Of a DNA stretch of 64,000 nucleotides, positions 57,860 through 64,000 are shown one piece after another. Positions within the stretch are counted from its first letter, which is position 1, and each line of letters starts with the position of its first letter. Source of the stretch: Caenorhabditis remanei (taxonomy: Eukaryota; Nematoda; Chromadorea; Rhabditida; Rhabditidae); the NCBI RefSeq assembly GCF_010183535.1, contig NC_071332.1, positions 6,324,001 to 6,388,000 on the forward strand, in the 5' to 3' direction. Both the position numbers and the translations under genes were made by a program. The notes beneath the pieces are model-generated. The model did not search any database, was not told where the DNA came from, and worked only from the letters and a program-made list of their open reading frames with translations.

Positions 57860-58009
57860 TGTTATACCGTGAGGTATATAAACCTCAACGTGAAACCCTA
57901 GTCACGTGCCCCGATTATCCTTGTATTCATTTCTCTATAGAAATCAGTTATAATAAAGTTTCCAACTAAGAAACACCGCCTGACTCACACTCCAGTAAAG
58001 GATACAACA
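57860..58009 (+). repeat. LTR of the gypsy remnant (150 bp)
   Basis: Starts TGTTATACCG, ends GGATACAACA, and contains AATAAAG near its end. Directly preceded by a polypurine tract, so it is a 3' LTR. It is followed by the decayed membrane-protein gene fragment. Confidence 0.75.
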
Positions 58010-58330
58010 AGGTGGAATATCCAAATGATCTGAATAAGTTCGTAAGAAACAATAAGTGTTTCGAATGATATCTCACTTTTTTGTGAGAACAGCGAGAGGA
58101 AGACTATGAATACATTTCGGGCAACTTCGAGCGATTTTTGGATCCTCGGCAAGATTCGATTGTTCCAAATTTTCTTTTTTGTGGTGTATTGATATTCGGA
58201 TTGACGACCGGCATTTTCCATATGAAATCACCAAAGGTTTAGAAATACAGAACGTCATCAAATTCCACAAAAAAAAACTATTTACATACCGGGGTCTCCC
58301 TGTTTTGAATTGAAATTGTCATCTTTTTGG
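58010..58330 (-). pseudogene. Decayed inverted copy of the 249-residue membrane protein gene (5' part)
   Basis: The minus strand aligns with exons 1-3 of the gene at 22893 (clearly diverged). Exon 1 (58300s) and the sequence IQKSLEVA are recognisable, but the exon 2 acceptor is CAT instead of CAG, the first membrane segment is shortened, and the gene is cut by the LTR inside exon 3. Confidence 0.75.
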
Positions 58331-59697
58331 TTGTTCCTGCCAAAATTTCTTCCCGCCATTTTACAAATCCACGATGTTCGATTTGGTTGAAAAATGAAAG
58401 ACAAAACCGAACGAAACAACTACTGAAAATCATAAAAGTATTCGGGAATATTTACTTTTCGTAGCCCCCCCCCCCTTTCTCTTTTTCACTTTAACGCCTG
58501 AACCATTGAGCCCAACATAATTCAACTATACCCGAATCTTCAGGCTTAGGAAAAAAGACCCGGAAGGACATTTTCGGCATAATTCATATTTATGATGTTC
58601 AAGCTTATAGTCTGAAAACGGGGTTCCATTTGTTTCAATCACAGTGTGGGGTTCAATAGTGGGGGCCTGATGTTCTATGATGGGGGTCTATCGTTAAACA
58701 ATGGGGGCTTAAAAATCATTAATGGGCAACTGATATTCAATGATGGGGGTCTAATAATCAATAGGTGGGGGACCGATGTTCAATGGTGACGGGCTATCAA
58801 TAAATGAATACAGCTAAAGATAAACAGGAAGAATTACAGCTCCACTCTCGGTGGGGGGCTCAAGGGGGGTGGGGGCGATCAGTCATGAATACCAGGTCCT
58901 TGAACAATCGTCCCCCCACTTTGTACTGGTGGGGGGCCATTGTTTAACACCAAAATAGAAGTAGAGCCCCAGCCGTGAGGAAAAAGCCCCCACCTGTTTT
59001 GTACTGGGTGGGGGGCTCTTCCTAGGTAAAATTCAACGTGGGGGACTCTACTGATGTGGGGGGGCGATAAGTAAAGAATCCCACCGGCCCAATTTTTTTG
59101 GGTATCAGACTGAGGGGTCGAGTTTGTTACCACCCCAGTCTGGTCTCCCATCGTTCTGTTTGCAACCTTTTTTCATTTTTTGGGTTACGGTTGCTACAGT
59201 AATCCTACAGTAATCTGGAACCCGGGGTCCAAAAATTGAAGCGCTCGGAGGTTCATGTGTATACCACCAAACATCTTTTGAAACGGTTCAGAGAGAAAAA
59301 AGTTATTCATTAAGAAGCGTCGGACTGACACACCGAACTATTCCATTAGTAGGAAGAAGACAATGGAGAAGTGAAAATGGTATAAATATGAACATGGGGA
59401 TACCCGTCTTCATAGATGAGAATGACAATTAGGAAGTGTTTTCAGAGATATAATCATCCTAGGAAACCGTGTATGATGATAAAAATGTTTCAACAAAAAA
59501 TAATTCGTTTCTCAAATGTCACGTGAACTCACGCGTGAACTCGAGAAAACGCTCCGACGGCGTTTTTCAATTGTAAACGTGGCATTCGTGGCTTACTGAC
59601 CAATTTAGTACCCATTTTACTTTTGAAAAAAAAATTCATTTCACTAATTTTCAAAGAAATTTATACATTTCTCATACATCAACATATTCGTTAAGAA
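58331..59697. repeat. Intergenic region with G-rich degenerate repeats and hairpins
   Basis: From 58466 (a run of ten or more C) to about 59160 there are repeated GGGGG-containing segments (degenerate units resembling GATGTTCAATGATGGGGGTC), then two G/C hairpins: CCCCCCACTTTGTACTGGTG with following Gs at 58911-58937, and CCCCCACCTGTTTTGTACTG at 58987-59013. 59160-59697 is ordinary AT-rich sequence with the nematode-typical CTACAGTAATCCTACAGTAATC-like motif. No gene is supported; the minus open frame at 58879-59151 is repeat-derived. Confidence 0.65.
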
Positions 59698-61578
59698 ATG
59701 TCGTCGACTCAAAACAACGAAATGAAAACGTTCGGATATAGTGAACCTGATTACACTTCAGTAAGTTGGAAAAACTTGGCTAATCCCTCTTAGAGAGATT
59801 AATTTATTTTATACTCTCCCACTCAAATAGATCATTCTTCCAGAACTCATATCCATCTACATCTTCTCTTGGTCGCACGAGGACTTTCGGTTCGGAGAGA
59901 GTATGTTTCAATGAATTTTTAGTTTGTAGAATAGAGACACAGCATCGCAAGGCGTCCGATCGTGAAATGAGGGCCAAATTTGAACTTGGCGGATTGTTTT
60001 GCGAATGTTACGCCTCGCGAAGCTGTGCCAGTAAAAACGGTCTATACAGGTTGAAAGAGGATGTTTCAAAACCTATATATCAACTTTCAAAAGTTGCTTC
60101 CGTGACTTATAAGTGTCTGAAATTGCCATCTGAAAATTGACAAGTCCAAAAATTCATTGAAAGAAGAGAAAAACAACGGTAGAGGGGTCAAACCATTGCG
60201 CTGTTTCCTCCCTCGAACACACTAACCTCCTGCATATGGACCCACAATGGATCCATCGCGCTTTACCTGTGTGCGTCATGCAACCACTTTCGGATTGTGT
60301 CGCCGCAGTCTTTAGAAGTTGATAGAAGGAGAGGGAGAGAGAGGGGGAGATGCAGCAAACCAATGGTAAAACCTGTCGATTTTCAGATGGAAATTTAAGA
60401 TACAGTTCACGGAAGCTACTTTTTTAAAGTTGATTCTTATATTTTGAAACATTGTCTTTCGACCTGTATAGGTTGTTTTTACTGACAATAAGGTCCACCT
60501 TAAAGATTCCCATGTCAGATTAAAATGACAAAAGTTTTCAATCATTCACATTTTCCAGAGTCTAAATTCGGAAGACACTCTTCATAATGTTCCGTCGCTC
60601 ATAGTGGATACGCTGAGTTCGCTATCTGGAAGGGTAAGCATCAAATTTTAAAAGCTAATATTATTTGAAAGTTCAGAATCGTGGCGCACATTCATCAAAC
60701 GTCGTCGTGGATGAGGATGTAGGAGAAGATAGATTGAAGGTGGCAAAAAGAAAGGAGAATATAAATGAGAAGGTGAGAAAATTTACGAAAATGAACAATA
60801 TTCGTGTTAACAGGATTAACCTGTGATTAGATTTTGAGCCTGTTGGCCTAGGAATCTCATAGTTTGGGCTTCTAGGCCATATGAAGTTAGCTTATTAGAT
60901 TTTGATCTATTATTTGAATAAGTAGAATGGAATGAATTTGTTTCAACAAATCAATTGAACTTTCAGAGTGATCCATCTAATGATGAAGAACGTTCTTCGA
61001 AACGACAGAAACTGGATGTTGAAGATAACAAAATCGAAATAACTCTCGGCCAGCTGCAAGAAATGGAAATAAAAGGAACAGTTTTGCGACCAATCTACTC
61101 GGAGAAATTGAGCGAATTGAGAAGAATCAATCTTGAAAAGATGTTCGACCCACAAAATGCTTCACTTCCGACGATCATCGTGTCCAAAACTGATACGAAC
61201 AAGTCTCAAGCAATCTCCATGGTTATGTTTGATGTCGAAGATGGAGTGTTTTCGTCGGCATGGCCACATTGTTTATCGTTGAAGTTCTCGGAAAGCTTCA
61301 CATCGGAATCATCTGTCTCTTCGCGAGTGGAATTGAGTTTGATCCCGTCTGTAATATTGGATGTTGGAATCCGGATTCACGCCAATGAGCAACATCGTAC
61401 CAACGGAATCTTCAGCACACACGATTCGACGCTCTTCATTTTCAAATATCTGAAAAAGACGATCAGCGACACAGAAATGGCAATGCGTTCTTTTTCCAAA
61501 ATGTAAGTAAAAGCCATGGGTGAATTCAGTTATAGTGACATTGCTAATTTCAGCTTCCGAAAGATGATATCCCACTGA
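59698..61578 (+). CDS. Unrecognised gene, six exons, terminal exon uncertain
   Basis: Exons 59698-59760, 59844-59900, 60559-60633, 60677-60772 and 60967-61502, with consensus splice sites and phase 0 up to exon 5, give 275 codons. The N-terminal about 100 residues are Ser/charged and likely disordered, with a nuclear-localisation-like SSKRQKLD. The region from about residue 115 alternates hydrophobic and polar positions like a folded domain (LGQLQEMEIKGTVLRPIYSE onward). The only donor (61503) leaves phase 2. The acceptor at 61553 then gives an early stop at 61578 (about 283 residues), yet the same exon in another phase is open to 61790 and looks coding (MITKKLDLIIAEP, CLLCGG). An indel or a mis-set exon 5 end is possible. 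AATAAA lies at 61874. Function unknown. Confidence 0.6.
60029..60484. mobile_element. Foldback/MITE-like element in intron 2
   Basis: Arms of about 115 bp are imperfect inverted repeats (roughly 80 percent by eye): 60029-60150 and 60370-60484, with ends CAGTAAAAAC and GTTTTTACTG and shared internal blocks such as CTATACAGGT, TGTTTCAAAA and GCTTCCGTGA. The centre is unrelated and includes a GA-rich tract. No target duplication was recognised. Confidence 0.7.
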
Positions 61579-62046
61579 TGATTACCAAGAAACTGGATCT
61601 CATCATTGCGGAACCATCTGGAGAAACAATAAACCATCTGATGGGAAGATGGGCGGATGACCAAATTACGACGACTATACTCAATAGTTCGGCATATGAC
61701 GGACAAGGACAAAATCGAACGTGTTTATTGTGTGGAGGAAGACTTCTGAAGCCAGAATCAAGAGAATCGGCGCCCAATTCGTCATGGTAACTCTCGAATC
61801 TTGTCACAAAGTGGCTTCCGGGTGACAAAGATCGTGCAATCCCCACCGTCACTGGTTATTTTGCAGTAACCGAATAAATTACTTGTGTGCCGTAATATTT
61901 TAATTTATTTTTCTCCTAATAGTCAATAAATAGCTTTTATAAAATCAAAAGTTGTAAACAGTCAACAATAACTTTCCAAGAATACAAAAAAACGAAAAAG
62001 TAATTTTAAACAAAAAAACAATTACCACAACTTATATTCGGAAACA

Positions 62047-62445
62047 TCAATGTTTTCTGAACTTTTTGGCACCTCCTCGCTTGAATCCACCACCGCTTCT
62101 CTTGATTCCTCTCTTCTTTCCACTCTTATTCTTTCCGTTCTTCCTCTCCTCTTCTTCCAGATCTTCGAGCATCTCAGAGAATTTATCACCAGTCATTTCA
62201 TAATCATTGGAGCCCATTTCTACATCACTTGTTCCATCGTCTTCCATAAAAATGTTGGCAGAGCTCTTCCCTCCGAAACCGCCTTCTTCATCGTCGTCGT
62301 CGTCGTCCTCATCTTCATCATCTTCTTCCTCGCCATCGTCTTCCCCTTCATCATCATCGTCTAAATGGTAAGGAGCGAAAGGAGAGGAATGCCGCTCATT
62401 GTACCAAATCTCGGCACTTTGCCCACGAAATCTGCCATGTGGCCC
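62047..62445 (-). CDS. C-terminal part of an acidic/basic (nucleolar-like) protein
   Basis: Open on the minus strand from 62445 to the stop at 62047 (132 residues). The order is a short folded-looking start ([20 protein letters not shown]), a long Asp/Glu tract, a mixed stretch ([18 protein letters not shown]), then a Lys/Arg/Gly-rich end ([15 protein letters not shown]). Acidic tract plus basic tail is common in ribosome-biogenesis and chromatin proteins, but I cannot name the family. The upstream connection is unclear: another minus frame (62361-62555) also looks coding, and an 18-bp inverted repeat flanks it. The gene is therefore partial or rearranged. Confidence 0.55.
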   Translation of the reverse strand, partial: GPHGRFRGQSAEIWYNERHSSPFAPYHLDDDDEGEDDGEEEDDEDEDDDDDDEEGGFGGKSSANIFMEDDGTSDVEMGSNDYEMTGDKFSEMLEDLEEEERKNGKNKSGKKRGIKRSGGGFKRGGAKKFRKH

Positions 62446-62580
62446 TCAAAATCGGCACGAGAGTCGGCGTAGAGCAGGCGCCGCAGCCCTTTCCTCTTGG
62501 TCATGCTGCCCATTTCGTGGGCAAAGTGCGAAAAAATACCTGAGCAGTAAGTCAAGGGAATATGAAATTAGAAAGGTTTG

Positions 62581-62856
62581 ATAATCTGAAAATTCAATAG
62601 AATCTGGAAATACCGATAATCTTAATTTTTGGATCTTCAGAAAGCGTTGGAGAAAACTTCAATAAAATTTTCTAAGCAGTGTTTTCTTCGTAAATCAACT
62701 AAACAGTCACTAAAACTAATGAATTCTTTATGTTTTTGAGAAAATGCTGGTTCGAAAACATTTATGAGTGTATTTTTTATCGATACATTTTATTGTCGAT
62801 ACGTTGCGCAAGTGAGTAAATCGTTGAAATTCTGGGGTCTACAGTAATCTTTTTAG
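62581..62856. other. Spacer without supported gene
   Basis: AT-rich, with no feature other than a TTTTTAG acceptor-like site at its right end. Confidence 0.4.
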
Positions 62857-63148
62857 TCCAGAACAACTGGGAAAGTTGAAAGGAATTCGATTAGTTGTAT
62901 TATTCATTCCATGTTTGATTTGTTTCATTGGTTGGTTTGAATTCATCGATTTTGCAATGCCGAATACTGTAGAAAAGCAGGAATTGATGAGGGAAACTAT
63001 AATGAATTATTATGAAGAGAACATTAGAAACTCTTCTTTTATTGGTGCAATTTACTATACAGTTGAACAAAATAGAGAGAGAAAATGGAGAATTACAGAT
63101 GTGATGGGATATTTGGGATGTATACAACTTCAAAACTTCGTGTGGTGA
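62857..63148 (+). pseudogene. Single exon resembling a Str-type serpentine chemoreceptor
   Basis: After an acceptor-like TTTTTAG the frame is open to 63148 (about 97 codons). It has one hydrophobic span (IRLVVLFIPCLICFIGWFEF) followed by a polar loop with YYEENI, GAIYYTVEQN and KWRITD. This spacing resembles an internal exon of nematode Str-superfamily receptors. No partner exons with compatible phase were found on either side, so it is listed as a fragment. Confidence 0.4.
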
Positions 63149-63452
63149 ATAGGTAATTATGATAAATAGACAAGTGAAGAGGAGAGCAGAAAGTATGAGA
63201 AAATTATATTACAATGCAGCATAGAAACCACCGTTCTAGCAGATAACCTAGACTGATTTTCGTCCTACCACCAAGAGGATTGTTATTTGTTTCACAAACT
63301 CGAGCAATTGAAAAATCTAACATTGAGATTAGTTACATTTATCTTTGAATGGATTTAAAATCGGATTCATCTTTTTTGAAAAATGTTGAGCACATGAGGA
63401 ATAAGACAAAAGTAGACATACTTCCATAAGCCCCCAAAACCATGAGACATAC
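63149..63452. other. Spacer without supported gene
   Basis: AT-rich. Nothing recognised. Confidence 0.4.
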
Positions 63453-63941
63453 TTAAACACTCCAATCGACGAGGAACATGTAAATCATCCATCGAACAAA
63501 TTCAATCCAAGTTATAGTAGAGAATATAGTAATTCCGCACATTAACTGAAACCTTCCTCATATACGGAACGTCATGAAAGAAAGACTAACCAATACATAT
63601 TCTTGATTTCGATAAATACGGATTACTTCCATCAAGGGCATAACTTCTTCTGAGTAGAAATCAATAACTGTCATCAGATAGTCGGTGTAAGATGGATGCC
63701 TGTGCTCTAGTTTCAGTTGAAACGGATTGAAATTGCATAATTTTTTATATCCGATTGGAACATCTTCTTCTGCAGTGAAATACTTTTCTCTGAAAATATG
63801 TACAAATATTCCCTAGAATAGAACATTTGTTATCATTTACGGAGGTTTTACAGTTTCATTTTCTTGTCTTCGGTTACAAAAGAAATTGCTCTCTCTCTTC
63901 GTCTCGGCTTTACGAGACTGTCTTTGAAGACGTATATCTTA
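63453..63941 (-). CDS. 3' end of an unrecognised minus-strand gene (partial at window edge)
   Basis: Three minus-strand exons join in frame: about 63852-63941 (basic, KPRRRERAIS), 63597-63789 (KYFTAEEDVPIGYKKL ... YRNQEY) and 63453-63545 (hydrophobic, LMCGITIFSTITWIEFVRW, then stop). Donors are weak (GTAAAA, GTATTG) but the acceptors are good. The last exon is one predicted membrane segment. More exons probably lie beyond 64000. Family not recognised. Confidence 0.45.
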
Positions 63942-64000
63942 AAAGTCTGGATTTCTATCAAAAATTTTAAACTATAAAAACAGAGATCTATATTCAATTT

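Noticed and set aside
58879..59151. 90-codon minus frame in the G-rich region
   Set aside because: Pro/Gly/His-rich translation of the hairpin repeats without domain or splice context.

Overview
The window is nuclear DNA from a nematode, most likely a Caenorhabditis-type species. Host genes have many short introns (about 45-60 bp) with TTTTCAG-type acceptors. The recognisable proteins are a kinesin light chain, ATP-citrate lyase and a nematode C-type lectin, and the transposons resemble RTE-type non-LTR and Cer-like Ty3/gypsy elements. Exon structures were worked out by hand from splice motifs and reading-frame continuity.

Layout: 1-6011 is ordinary single-copy gene space, a five-exon kinesin light chain (77-1853, +) followed by a six-exon ATP-citrate lyase (2468-6011, +). 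From about 7 kb to 53 kb the window is a nested repeat complex. Its parts are: (i) a 2.8-kb block carrying a six-exon gene for a 249-residue multi-pass membrane protein (four copies, A-D), (ii) an 86-bp satellite array directly after that gene, (iii) an RTE-type non-LTR element encoding endonuclease plus reverse transcriptase, complete on the minus strand and truncated on the plus strand, (iv) a 3.77-kb Ty3/gypsy-like LTR element whose intact ORF has Gag, protease and integrase but lacks reverse transcriptase and RNase H, and (v) the leader and 5' LTR end of a second LTR element. Parts i-v form a unit of about 11.8 kb present two to three times. The first LTR element is flanked by long inverted RTE arms. 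A 100-N gap (41452-41551) surrounded by single-base indels probably hides about 7 kb of a further unit.

53-58.3 kb is a rearranged boundary. A C-type lectin gene was hit in its Thr/Ser linker by the second LTR element (5-bp duplication ACAAC), and its two halves now lie on opposite strands. Next come an intact-looking three-exon membrane protein gene (minus strand), an inverted satellite array, a protease-bearing gypsy remnant with its 3' LTR, and a decayed inverted copy of the 249-residue gene's 5' end. 58.3-59.2 kb is G-rich hairpin-forming repeat. 59.7-61.8 kb is a six-exon gene of unknown function with a foldback element in intron 2. The last 2 kb hold the C-terminal part of an acidic/basic protein gene (minus), one exon resembling a Str-type chemoreceptor (plus), and the end of an unrecognised minus-strand gene running off the window.

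The host genes do not form an evident pathway. The main interest lies in the repeat complex: one 5'/3' LTR mismatch shared by all complete copies shows spread by segmental duplication; a cluster of four stem-loops with one conserved apical loop and different paired stems lies in the LTR-element leader; and the lectin gene records an insertion followed by an inversion.
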